Of a stretch of 64,000 nt of DNA, positions 54,236-62,580 are shown in pieces. A program made the position numbers and the translations under genes. The first letter of the stretch is position 1, and each line of letters begins with the position of its first letter. The notes under the pieces were generated by a model, which saw nothing but the letters and a program-made list of their open reading frames with translations, was not told the origin of the DNA and did no database searches. This DNA comes from Mailhella massiliensis. Lineage in GTDB: Bacteria; Desulfobacterota; Desulfovibrionia; Desulfovibrionales; Desulfovibrionaceae. The stretch lies in NCBI RefSeq assembly GCF_900155525.1, contig NZ_LT706951.1:805534-869533 (forward strand). Reading direction: 5' to 3'.

Positions 54236-54311
54236 TGGCTCCCCGAGACGGACTTGAACCGCCAACCTAGTGATTAACAGTCACCCGCTCTGCCTATTGA
54301 GCTATCGGGGA
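54236..54311 (-). tRNA. tRNA-Asn (anticodon GTT)
   Basis: This 76-nt cloverleaf has acceptor arms TCCCCGA and TCGGGGA, discriminator G and an encoded CCA. The anticodon loop reads CTGTTAA, giving GTT for Asn. The T arm carries GGTTCAAGTCC. It marks the right edge of the defence-gene region. tRNA 3' ends are common integration sites, but I see no repeated copy of this end elsewhere in the window. Confidence 0.97.
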
Positions 54312-55191
54312 ACGGAGCAACTCGCCGTTGCAGGAATGTGTTTAGGCGTTTTGCCCCCTGCCGTCAAGCATTTTTTTTTACTTTTTTTAAATTTTTCCGC
54401 AAAGGCCGGAAATTTTCTTCCTCCGGCACGAAAAGAGGGCGCGGGATACGGCGATATGCCGTGTTTTCTCCCCCCGTTACGGCATCTTTCACGGTATGAG
54501 CGGCGATGTTCCGCGCAGGGAAGGAAAACGCTCTTCCGAAGCCCGGGCAAGGAGCCTCGGCACAAGGCGGAACAGGGAGTCACGCCTTCCGTGCCTTCCG
54601 CACTTTTTCTTGCCCTGCGTCTCCCAGGCGGTACGCCCGGCCCCTGTGCAAAACGCGGCGCACGGCTCCCCCTCTTCGCCCACCAGGGAAAAGCCCCGAA
54701 GCGCACCGCAAACCTTGTGCGGCAAAGCTCCGGCAACAGGCAGGGGAGGCAGGTCGTCCCCCTCCGCCCTTCCGATATCAGGAAAAACGCAGGCTCACGC
54801 GACGACGCCTTTGCCCTCCCCCGTTTCTGCTGAAACGGCGCACGCCTTTCCCTGCCCCGATGTTTTTGAAACACGGCGTCCTCATACCTCCGCACGTTCC
54901 CCGCAGAGCCGGGAAGGCACGAAAACCCCCTCGCCTTCTCCCTCCGCTTCGGCAACACGCTCCGGCCTGTCGTTACGCCCGAGGCTGGCAGAAAAAGCAA
55001 AAGGCCTTCCGCCCCGGCCTGCCCGGGAACACGGCGTGCGGCTTTTCCCCTGCCGGAGAGCGCCCGGCCGAAGCCTGCCGCCCTTCCCTGCCGCAGGATG
55101 CGGCAACGCCGCCAGGTCTCCCATCCGCCGCGGCCGCCTCCCCTGGCCTGCGGAAGAGCACCGCACGTTCCGCGCGGGAACCGACGGAATG
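54312..55191. other. Long GC-rich region without a supported gene
   Basis: About 880 bases. Open frames on both strands give Arg/Pro/Ala-rich products with no recognisable family. The right part (about 55080-55191) is one copy of a diverged direct repeat whose other copy lies upstream of the ferredoxin gene. The rest looks like decayed sequence. Confidence 0.5.
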
Positions 55192-55290
55192 CTACAGGGT
55201 ACGCAAAAGCGGAGCCTGAGGAAGGATATCGCCGTTTCTGCCTATGGTCACCACTTCGCAGGGAACGTCGTGCCCGCATTCGGCCACGGC
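55080..55290. repeat. Diverged direct repeat, copy 1 (includes ferredoxin 3' end)
   Basis: This roughly 210-base segment spans the last 100 bases of the ferredoxin gene and 110 bases beyond it. It matches 56036-56250 at long identical blocks, for example GATATCGCCGTTTCTGCC and CTTCCCTGCCG, with scattered differences. The spacing between copies is about 955 bases. Confidence 0.7.
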
Positions 55291-55857
55291 ACGGCGCACG
55301 GCGTTTTCCATGCCGCCGCAGCAGGGCACGTCCATACGCACGACGGTGACGCTCCGCACGGAGTTGCCGCGCAGAATGGCGCCCAGCTTTTCCGCATAGT
55401 CCACACCGTCGAGCTTGGGGCAGCCTATGAGCACCGCCCGGCCGCGCATGAAGCGGCGGTGGAAATCGGCATAGGCATAGGCCGTGCAGTCCGCCGCGAT
55501 GAGCAGATCGGCATCCTGAAAATACGGAGCGTTCACCGGCGCAAGCTTGATCTGCACCGGCCATACGCGAAGTTCGCTCCGCATGTCTCCGGCGGGCTCG
55601 GCGGGCAGCGTGCGGCCCTGACTGTGCAGATGCGCCTTCACCGCCTCCTCGTCGTAGGCGTCGGCCTCGCGGAAATCAAAGGAAATGGCTCCGGCCGGGC
55701 AGGCGGGCAGGCAGTCGCCCAGGCCGTCGCAGTAATCGTCGCGCACAAGGCGGGCCTTGCCGTCCTGCATGGCAATGGCCCCTTCGTGACAGGCCGCGGC
55801 GCACAGGCCGCAGCCGGTGCACGCTTCTTCGTCGATATGAATGATTCTTCTGAGCAT
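55192..55857 (-). CDS. Dicluster ferredoxin-type 4Fe-4S protein
   Basis: This 221-aa cytoplasmic protein has two N-terminal 4Fe-4S clusters, CTGCGLCAAAC (Cys13, 16, 19, 23) and a second set CDGLGDCLPACP (Cys43, 49, 53). The rest (residues 85-221) is a separate domain with AADCTAYAYADFHRRF, IGCPKLDGVDYAEKL and MDVPCCGGMENAV, which may bind another cofactor or metal through its cysteines. Such proteins occur in anaerobes as electron carriers. The ATG follows CAGGAGA. The 3' end is duplicated upstream of the gene. Confidence 0.85.
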   Translation of the reverse strand: MLRRIIHIDEEACTGCGLCAAACHEGAIAMQDGKARLVRDDYCDGLGDCLPACPAGAISFDFREADAYDEEAVKAHLHSQGRTLPAEPAGDMRSELRVWPVQIKLAPVNAPYFQDADLLIAADCTAYAYADFHRRFMRGRAVLIGCPKLDGVDYAEKLGAILRGNSVRSVTVVRMDVPCCGGMENAVRRAVAECGHDVPCEVVTIGRNGDILPQAPLLRTL

Positions 55858-56035
55858 GGATTCTCCTGATGGATTATCTGGGTCCTGCGAAAAAAAGAAA
55901 AAAGTGACTGAGGGAAAAACGTCCCCGGAAACATCGTTATTCCGGCCCGTGCCCGGCCGTTCTCCGCCGCGCCATGCGCAGCACGGGCATTTTCCTCCGC
56001 GGCGGAAAGCCCCGTCCCCACGCGCGCCGGAAAGC

Positions 56036-56250
56036 CCTTCCCTGCCGCCGGATACGGCAACGCCGCCCCGAGTCCCGGCCCATCCGCGGCCGCCGCGCCT
56101 TTGCCTGCAAAAGCCCGCCGTTCCCGGAGAGCGGGAGCCGCAGAAGGCCGCAAGGGTACGCAAAGGCGGAGCCCGGGGCAGGATATCGCCGTTTCTGCCT
56201 ATGGCCGCCATGTTGCAGGGAACGGCGAGCCGGCATCCGACCACGACACG
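56036..56250. repeat. Diverged direct repeat, copy 2 (ferredoxin tail fragment)
   Basis: This segment upstream of the ferredoxin gene repeats the gene's end. Read on the minus strand it gives AVPCNMAAIGRNGDILPRAP, close to the true C-terminus DVPCEVVTIGRNGDILPQAP. The stop codon is lost. It is probably the tail of an ancestral tandem gene copy, or a recombination scar. Confidence 0.65.
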
Positions 56251-56559
56251 GCGTTTCCCCTGCCGACGCAGAGGGCGCGCCATGCTCACGGCGGCGATGC
56301 CCGCACGCGGTCGCCCGGCTCCGGGCCGCCAAAAATCCCGGCGCAGACAGCTTCACCCGGCGCAGGCTTTAACATAAGAATGATGTTGCCATGAGCAAGG
56401 GGCCGCAGCTGTGACCGCAGGCATTGACGCCGCCTTTTCCCGGCCGTACACCGGCAAAAAAGCATGGGAAAGCCGCACGGGAAGCGCCCCGCGCCTCCCC
56501 CTTTCCGGAACAAGCCGGAAAGGCCTGTCGCACACGGATTTTCCCTTGATAAGGACACG

Positions 56560-57066
56560 ATGATGGACGATATCGACCGCATTTTTCTTGCCATGACGGA
56601 GTATTTTTCCGGCGACGCCCGGCGCATCCAGCACTTTACCAAGGTACACGCCTTCGCCCGCCTGCTGGGCCGCGAAGAAGGGCTGGATGACGAAACGCAG
56701 TTCATCCTTGAGGCGGCGGCTCTGGTGCATGATATCGGCATAAAAAAGGCGGAAGCGCTCTACGGTTCCTGTTCCGGCGCGCTTCAGGAAAAGGAAGGCC
56801 CGGCGGAAGCAGAAGCGCTGCTGAACGCCCTTTCCCTGCCGCCGCACGCGGTGGAGCGCGTCTGCTACCTGGTGGGGCATCACCACACCTACACGAATAT
56901 GGACGGCGCGGACTACCGCATTCTTGTGGAGGCGGACTTTCTGGTCAATCTGCATGAAGACGGCGCGGGCAGAAACGCCGTTCGTTCGGCGCTGGAGCGC
57001 ATTTTCCGCACCAGAAGCGGCACGGCCCTGTGCCGGACCATGTTCGGCATGAAGACTGAGGACTGA
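56560..57066 (+). CDS. HD-domain phosphohydrolase
   Basis: This 168-aa protein is a small HD-superfamily enzyme of the YedJ/YpgQ type. Metal ligands are seen in RIQHFTKVHAFARLL (His30), ALVHDIGIKKAE (His57-Asp58) and VGHHHTYTN, with a later DFLVNLHED Asp. These enzymes usually hydrolyse nucleotides or phosphate esters; the substrate is unknown. The start is the first of two adjacent ATGs, after an AAGGA site. No operon partner is evident. Confidence 0.85.
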   Translation: MMDDIDRIFLAMTEYFSGDARRIQHFTKVHAFARLLGREEGLDDETQFILEAAALVHDIGIKKAEALYGSCSGALQEKEGPAEAEALLNALSLPPHAVERVCYLVGHHHTYTNMDGADYRILVEADFLVNLHEDGAGRNAVRSALERIFRTRSGTALCRTMFGMKTED

Positions 57067-57426
57067 AGGGAAAAAGACTCCTTAAAAAAGCGCCCCGAAA
57101 AAACATGTCCAACAGTCATGTGCCGCAGCACGGCTTCTTGACATATCCATAAGAAATTTTCCATTAAAACTCTTGCCATAACAGAGGAAATTCATTCTAC
57201 TCCAAAGAGGACGGAAACGCTTTGTCAGCCATAAATCAGAATGTCATGACGAGGCCGAATATCCTAATCGGACGAATCACAGCAATACGTCGAAAAAGGT
57301 AATGGCTTCGCCCGACAGCCGTGCCGAATTCTTGCGGGGCCGCCAGCCTGACCCGGATCTCCGCCGTATGCGCTCCTCCGTCAAAGCCGTAACGCCGTAA
57401 CATTCAGAGGGATGCAGGAGATAAAC
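57067..57426. other. Intergenic region before the RelA/SpoT-like gene
   Basis: This 360-base AT-richer gap has a TTGACA at 57138-57143 without a good -10 at 17 bases. No gene is supported. The shift to AT-rich DNA begins here and continues into the next gene. Confidence 0.4.
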
Positions 57427-58476
57427 ATGAACGACATTGCCCACATAGAAGTCCCCAGCAAAAGTTCCGTTCACAAGGCAGGGAGTATTCTCAGAAAAGT
57501 AGATGCTTCCTCTGAAGAACTGGAACAGGCTCTTGTCACACTCTCCAGATGGAGGGCGCTGCACTCGTATCCCATCAATACGTTTCAGGCCTATCTGCGC
57601 CTCAAGGTAAAAAAGTCTGATTACGACGACCCCATCATTGCACAACGTCTGAAAAGACTGCCCTCCATCATTCAGAAGCTGAAACGTTATCCGCGCATGG
57701 GACTGGAGACCATGCAGGACATAGGCGGCCTTCGCGTCATTTTAAAAGATGTAAGCGCTGTTTATAACCTTTATTCATCGCTGAGTAAATCAAGATTTAA
57801 ACATATTCCACTTCTTCCTCCTAATGATTACATAAAAAAACCCAAGCCGGACGGATATAGAAGCCTGCATCAGGTATATAAATACATTAATAACAACCAT
57901 CCTGAATTAAATATCCTGCATATTGAAATACAAATCAGAACAAGATTGCAACATGCATGGGCTACGGCCGTTGAAACCCTTGGCATCGTAGAAAAATCAT
58001 CCTTCAAGACTGGTGAGGGTGACGAAAAGTTCAAGACTTTCTTCAAGTTGTCAAGCGCCCTGTTTTCCATGGATGAAAAGCAGCCCGTTCTTGAAGAATA
58101 TCGTGACCATACCCATGAAGAAATAGTTCGCGAGCTGAAAGAGCTTGAAAACGATCTTCAAATAACATCAAAACTTCAAGGGCTTGCATTAACTGCGAAA
58201 CAGATAGAATCAAACAGTACAAACTATTCCGGTTACCATCTCATGCACCTTGATACCAGGAAAAATAAAATATCCATCCTCAACTTTTCACGTCAGCAGC
58301 TTGAATTTGCAGAAAATGTCTATGCTTCCCAGGAACAGGCGAATAAGAATAATCCTGATGTTTCCATCGTCCTAATTGCGGCGAACAGTATTCGGGAGAT
58401 AAAAAAGGCATACCCGAACTACTTTTTGGATACCAATGATTTTGTCAAACACCTCATGCGGATGATGAATGAATGA
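57427..58476 (+). CDS. Stand-alone RelA/SpoT-domain protein (toxSAS-like)
   Basis: This 349-aa protein has the (p)ppGpp-synthetase fold of the RelA/SpoT family: MQDIGGLRVIL (residues 96-106), KPDGYRSLHQVYKY (140-153) with the nucleotide-stacking Tyr, and IEIQIRTRLQHAWA (166-179). There is no HD hydrolase, TGS or ACT domain. The C-terminal 160 residues are helical and unrelated to housekeeping RelA. Such single-domain proteins include growth-arresting toxic alarmone synthetases and CapRel-type phage sensors. The start at 57427 has a GGAG site; an ATG 15 bases upstream does not. The gene is clearly AT-richer than its neighbours, suggesting transfer. Confidence 0.8.
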   Translation: MNDIAHIEVPSKSSVHKAGSILRKVDASSEELEQALVTLSRWRALHSYPINTFQAYLRLKVKKSDYDDPIIAQRLKRLPSIIQKLKRYPRMGLETMQDIGGLRVILKDVSAVYNLYSSLSKSRFKHIPLLPPNDYIKKPKPDGYRSLHQVYKYINNNHPELNILHIEIQIRTRLQHAWATAVETLGIVEKSSFKTGEGDEKFKTFFKLSSALFSMDEKQPVLEEYRDHTHEEIVRELKELENDLQITSKLQGLALTAKQIESNSTNYSGYHLMHLDTRKNKISILNFSRQQLEFAENVYASQEQANKNNPDVSIVLIAANSIREIKKAYPNYFLDTNDFVKHLMRMMNE

Positions 58477-58496
58477 CTTCTCCGCACACGTCCTGT

Positions 58497-58518
58497 AAGC
58501 CCGCCCCCGCGCGGGCTT
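58497..58518 (+). terminator. Terminator after RelA/SpoT-like gene
   Basis: AAGCCCGC ... GCGGGCTT, an 8-bp stem with a 6-base loop, is followed by a T-rich CTTCTTGCTTC. It lies 20 bases past the stop. Confidence 0.7.
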
Positions 58519-59129
58519 CTTGCTTCTGGAAGTCAGACAGACTCTATACATGATCTGGTGACGAAGGACAACGTTCATTCCCTGCCGCCGGGGGCCGCTC
58601 TTCCTCGCCTCCGCGCTTTTTAGAAGCAAGAAGGCGATCCCCGCCCCGGTGGAAAGCCGACGCCTCGGCCATGCCGGAAAAGAGCTTCCCTAAAAGCCTA
58701 CCCTCCCGCGCCCGGCGACGTGATCCGTGCCTGCCATAAACGCGAACCGAGCGAATAAGCCTCCCACTCCGCGCGGCATGGCTCCTCGGCGCGGACGTAC
58801 GCTTCCCCTCCCCCGGTCGCCTCTGCCCCGGGCCTTCCCATGCGTTTCCTCTTTCGCCCCTCTCGTTGCCTTTCGCCCCGGCCGCACCGGAAAGCAAAGC
58901 CTCCCTTTTCTGCCAAAAATGTTCAGGCATTGCGGAAACTTTGCCGTCTCCAAGCGAAAAAATCGGAATATTTTTTAAAAAGACGATATTTTTCAACAAG
59001 TTATATTTTATTGTCTTATTGACAAAATCATCCTCCGGGAATAAGTTCTGCAAAAGCCGACTTTCCTTGCGTCCCAAAGGCCGGAAAGGATTCCCACTCA
59101 CATCAGACCCTGTTCAGAGGTGCGCTCCC
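58519..59129. promoter_or_regulatory. Intergenic region and promoter zone of TRAP operon
   Basis: About 610 bases. The left two-thirds are GC-rich with no supported gene. From about 58970 the sequence is AT-rich and has a TTGACA at 59019-59024 with a weak TAAGTT at 17 bases, a possible promoter for the TRAP genes. Confidence 0.4.
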
Positions 59130-60218
59130 TTGAAAAAATCTCTCGCAGTCCTCATGTCCCTGGCCATGCTTCTCACCGGCGCCGCGGCCGCCGAGGCGAA
59201 AATAACCCTTAAGGTCGCCAACTCCGGCCCCGACACTCCCGAAAACCGCACCGTGTGCGCGGCCGACGTGTACACCGACATGGTACGCAAGGCCACGAAC
59301 GGCGAAGTGGAACTCGTCTTCTACCATGCCAGCAAGCTCGGCGGCGAAGCCGAAGCGCTGGAAGGCATTCAGATGGGCACCATCGACATGGGCACGCTCA
59401 CCAGCGGCCCGGCGGCCAACTTCGTGCCGCAGACCATGGCGTTCGACATTCCCTACCTCATCAGCAGCAATGCGGCGGGCTGGGAATTTCTGAAGTCCGA
59501 CTTCGTGAAGAAGCTTTCCGACGAATTCCTCAAGAGGACGGGCGTGCGCATTCTCGCCGTGGCCGAACACGGTTTCCGTCACTTCACGGCCAAGGGCGCG
59601 GAACTCAGAACGCCCGCCGACATGAAGGATCTTAAAATCCGCGTGATGGAAAACCCGGCCCACATGGCCATGACGCGCGGCCTCGGCGCGTCCCCCACGC
59701 CCATTTCCTACAGCGAACTGTACATGGCGCTCCAGCAGGGCGTGGTGGACGGCATGGAATGCCCCATCGCCAACATTCACGATTCCAAGTTCTATGAAGT
59801 GCAGGACAGCCTCGTGCTCGACGGGCATCTCTACGGCCCGCTGGTCATCTTCATCAATGAAGACAAGTACCAGAGCCTGACTCCCGAACAGCAGCAGGCG
59901 CTTCAGAAGGGCGCGGAAGCCTTCTGCATCGTGCACGCGGGCATCACCGCCGCCAGCGACGCCGCGGCCCTGAAGGACATGGCCGACAAGGGCATGAAGA
60001 TTCACGACCCCACCGCCGAAGAACAGAAGATGTTCCGCGAGGCGGCCCAGCCCGCCGCTCTGGAAATCATTGCCAAGCGCATCGGTCAGGAATGGGTGGA
60101 CGGCGCCGTCAAGGCCGCCCAGGAAGCGGAAGCCAAGGTCGCCGGCAAGGAAGACCAGCTTCTTCAGGAATGCATCCGCGAAGCGCAGGAAATGGTGAAG
60201 ATCGCCAGAGGCCAGTAG
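59130..60218 (+). CDS. dctP: TRAP transporter solute-binding protein DctP
   Basis: This 362-aa periplasmic binding protein captures a carboxylate-type solute for the TRAP permease. The signal peptide is the first 23 or so residues (LAVLMSLAMLLTGAAAAEA). Typical DctP features are GGEAEALEGIQMGTIDMGT, the conserved Arg in LKIRVMENPAH and ALQQGVVDGMECPI. The best start is TTG at 59130 (MKKSLAV) with an AGAGG site; no in-frame ATG gives a proper signal peptide. A terminator-like hairpin separates it from dctQ, which may set a higher DctP level. Confidence 0.92.
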   Translation: MKKSLAVLMSLAMLLTGAAAAEAKITLKVANSGPDTPENRTVCAADVYTDMVRKATNGEVELVFYHASKLGGEAEALEGIQMGTIDMGTLTSGPAANFVPQTMAFDIPYLISSNAAGWEFLKSDFVKKLSDEFLKRTGVRILAVAEHGFRHFTAKGAELRTPADMKDLKIRVMENPAHMAMTRGLGASPTPISYSELYMALQQGVVDGMECPIANIHDSKFYEVQDSLVLDGHLYGPLVIFINEDKYQSLTPEQQQALQKGAEAFCIVHAGITAASDAAALKDMADKGMKIHDPTAEEQKMFREAAQPAALEIIAKRIGQEWVDGAVKAAQEAEAKVAGKEDQLLQECIREAQEMVKIARGQ

Positions 60219-60332
60219 GCCGCATCCGGGCATTTCCCCCTTTTTTTGGGGGAAGGCGGCGTTCCTTTGTCGAAAGACGCCGCATCCGCAGGGCGGGCTG
60301 AGCGCCCCCTGCGGAAACGTGCCGCACGCTTT

Positions 60333-60373
60333 CCGGGAAAGGCTCATTTCACGGGCCTTTCCCGGTTGTTTTG
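60333..60373 (+). terminator. Hairpin terminator/attenuator between dctP and dctQ
   Basis: A perfect 11-bp stem (CCGGGAAAGGC / GCCTTTCCCGG) with an 11-base loop is followed by TTGTTTTG. It lies 115 bases after dctP and 190 before dctQ, so it probably lowers expression of the permease genes relative to the binding protein. Confidence 0.7.
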
Positions 60374-60563
60374 TCCCGCAACATCCGCACGGTCTTTTGA
60401 CGGTGGCATCGTCCCCGACTTTTTCCTGTGCGGGCCTTAAGAGCCTTCCCTCCGCCTTTTTTGAAGGCGCGGCCCCCGCCTTTTGCGGGGCGGTCCGTTC
60501 CGGCCGCTGCGGGAAGGCTCCAACAGGAGCGTACGCGCTCCCTTTCTTTTGAGGTTTACCTTA

Positions 60564-61190
60564 ATGAAAAATGTCATGACGTTGATATCCTTCCAGATCA
60601 ACAGGCTGACGGATGTTCTCATGAAGATCAGCCTGTGGCTGGGGATCGCCCTCTGCATTATCATGGTCGCGGCCACGCTGGGGCAGGTATTCTGCCGCTT
60701 CACCCATCTTTTCACCTTTGAGACCAGCGAAGAAATCGCCCGCTTCAGCATGTGCTGGCTGGCCATGCTGGGCAGTGCCGTGGCGCTCCGCCAGGGCAGG
60801 CATCTGGGCGTGCGCATTCTTGTGGAGCATCTGCCCGCAGGCGTGTACGACAAATATCTTGCGCCCGTCATCCAGCTTGTGATGCTGGCCTTTTTCCTTC
60901 TTGTGGTGGTGAAGGGCTGGGCCTTTGCCATGCGCGGGGCCATGCAGGTTTCGCCTGCGCTCCAGCTTCCCATGATCTATCCCTATCTGTGCCTGCCCGT
61001 GGGCGGCGCGCTCATGGCGCTCAGCATGGTGGCCGACATGCTCCAGGACAGATTCCCCACCAGCGCCGGTTCCAACGCGAGCATTGCAAGCTCGGTGATG
61101 GAAGACATGGCGGAAGTGGCCGCCACCTGCGAAAACGCGCACGACGTCCCCGTTTTCGATCCCCTGAAGAACAACGACGAAACAAAGTAG
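60564..61190 (+). CDS. dctQ: TRAP transporter small permease DctQ
   Basis: This 208-aa protein has four transmembrane helices, the small membrane subunit of TRAP transporters. FTFETSEEIARFSMCWLAMLG and RQGRHLGVRILVEHLP are the conserved DctQ region. The C-terminal 35 residues are hydrophilic and longer than usual. The ATG follows a GAGG site 9 bases upstream. The stop is 9 bases before dctM. Confidence 0.93.
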   Translation: MKNVMTLISFQINRLTDVLMKISLWLGIALCIIMVAATLGQVFCRFTHLFTFETSEEIARFSMCWLAMLGSAVALRQGRHLGVRILVEHLPAGVYDKYLAPVIQLVMLAFFLLVVVKGWAFAMRGAMQVSPALQLPMIYPYLCLPVGGALMALSMVADMLQDRFPTSAGSNASIASSVMEDMAEVAATCENAHDVPVFDPLKNNDETK

Positions 61191-61199
61191 GAAAACGCC

Positions 61200-62477
61200 A
61201 TGCTCATGCTCATCTTTCTCGTCTTCCTTGTTTCGCTGTTCCTCGGCGTGCCCGTGGCCCTGTGCCTCGCCTTCACCACGGTGGCGGGGCTTCTGATGCA
61301 CGACACCTCCCTGCTCGTGGTGGTGCAGCGCATGTTCCAGGGCTTCAACTCCTTCTCCCTGCTCGCGGTGCCCTTCTTCGTGCTTGCGGGCGACCTCATG
61401 AACAAGTGCGGCATCACCCAGCGCCTCATCGACTTTTCCTACATGCTGGTGGGCCGCATTCCCGGGGGCCTTGCCCATTCCAACATTGCGGCGTCCATGT
61501 TCCTCGGCGGCATCAGCGGTTCCGCCGTGGCCGACGCGGCGGCCATCGGCTCCATCATGGTGCCCGGCATGATCCGCAACGGCTACACCCCCGGCTTCAG
61601 CGCGGCCGTCACAGCCGCGGCCTCCACCATGGGTCCCATCATTCCGCCTTCCATCCTCATGGTCATCATGGGCGTGACCACGGGCATGAGCATCGGCGGC
61701 CTGTTCATGGCGGGCATCGTGCCCGGCCTTCTGCTCGGCCTCGCCATGATGGCCTACAGCTACTTCGTGGCCATACGCGAAAACTACCCCCGCGACCCGA
61801 ATCCCTTCACCGCCCGCCGCTTCTTCCGCGAACTGTGGAAGGCGCTGCCCGCGCTCATGGCGCCCACCATCATCATGGGCGGCATCATGTTCGGCGTGTT
61901 CACCTCCACCGAAGCCGCGGCCGTGGCCGTGCTCTACGCGCTGCTTCTCGGCGTGTGCCAGCGCACCCTGCATCTCAGGGATCTTCTGGAAGTGCTCGGT
62001 TCCAGCGTGCTCACCACGGCGGTGCTGCTGCTCATCATCGGCACGGCCAACGCCTTCGCCTGGCTGCTCGCCGCGGAGCAGATTCCCAACCAGCTTGCCG
62101 AACTCATCCAGTCCGTCACCAGCAACAAGCTCATCATCCTGCTGCTTCTGAACATTCTGCTGCTTTTCGTGGGCATGTTCATGGAAGGCGGCGCGGCCAT
62201 CATCATCCTTGCGCCCACGCTGCTCAACGTGGCCACGCAGGTGGGCATCGAGCCTCTGCACTTCGGCATGATCATGGTGCTGAACATGGCCGTGGGCCTG
62301 CTCACGCCTCCGCTCGGCGTGTGCCTGTTCGTCATCTGCGGGGTGACCAAGCTCGACCTTGCCTACGTCATCCGCGCCGTGCTGCCCTTCATCGCGGTGG
62401 AAATAGGCGTGCTGCTGCTCGTCACCTATGTGCCTGCGGTGTGCCTTGCCATACCGCGAATGCTGGGCTATCTCTGA
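61200..62477 (+). CDS. dctM: TRAP transporter large permease DctM
   Basis: This 425-aa protein has 12 or so transmembrane segments and is the sodium-coupled transport subunit. Conserved blocks are GGISGSAVADAAAIGSIMVPGM, GYTPGFSAAVTAAASTMGPI and IPPSILMVIMG in the first half and MFMEGGAAIIILAPTL in the second. It pairs with the preceding DctQ. The substrate is not evident; the following aminotransferase suggests an amino or oxo acid. Confidence 0.95.
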   Translation: MLMLIFLVFLVSLFLGVPVALCLAFTTVAGLLMHDTSLLVVVQRMFQGFNSFSLLAVPFFVLAGDLMNKCGITQRLIDFSYMLVGRIPGGLAHSNIAASMFLGGISGSAVADAAAIGSIMVPGMIRNGYTPGFSAAVTAAASTMGPIIPPSILMVIMGVTTGMSIGGLFMAGIVPGLLLGLAMMAYSYFVAIRENYPRDPNPFTARRFFRELWKALPALMAPTIIMGGIMFGVFTSTEAAAVAVLYALLLGVCQRTLHLRDLLEVLGSSVLTTAVLLLIIGTANAFAWLLAAEQIPNQLAELIQSVTSNKLIILLLLNILLLFVGMFMEGGAAIIILAPTLLNVATQVGIEPLHFGMIMVLNMAVGLLTPPLGVCLFVICGVTKLDLAYVIRAVLPFIAVEIGVLLLVTYVPAVCLAIPRMLGYL

Positions 62478-62531
62478 TTCTCCGCCCAAGATTCTGCGGG
62501 CAGGTTCCCGCAGGGTGATTCTTCCGCACGC

Positions 62532-62558
62532 AAGCCCCGGCCTTTCCGGCCGGGGCTT
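62532..62558. terminator. GC-rich hairpin before aminotransferase gene
   Basis: A perfect 11-bp stem (AAGCCCCGGCC / GGCCGGGGCTT, 5-base loop) with no T run, 23 bases before the next start codon. It may limit read-through from dctM or affect translation of the next gene. Confidence 0.45.
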
Positions 62559-62580
62559 CAAACCATCAGGGTACAGCCAC

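Noticed and set aside
54302-55564. 420-codon minus-strand frame around the ferredoxin 3' region
   Set aside because: Arg/Gly/Cys-rich shadow with no motif; the ferredoxin frame explains the coding part.
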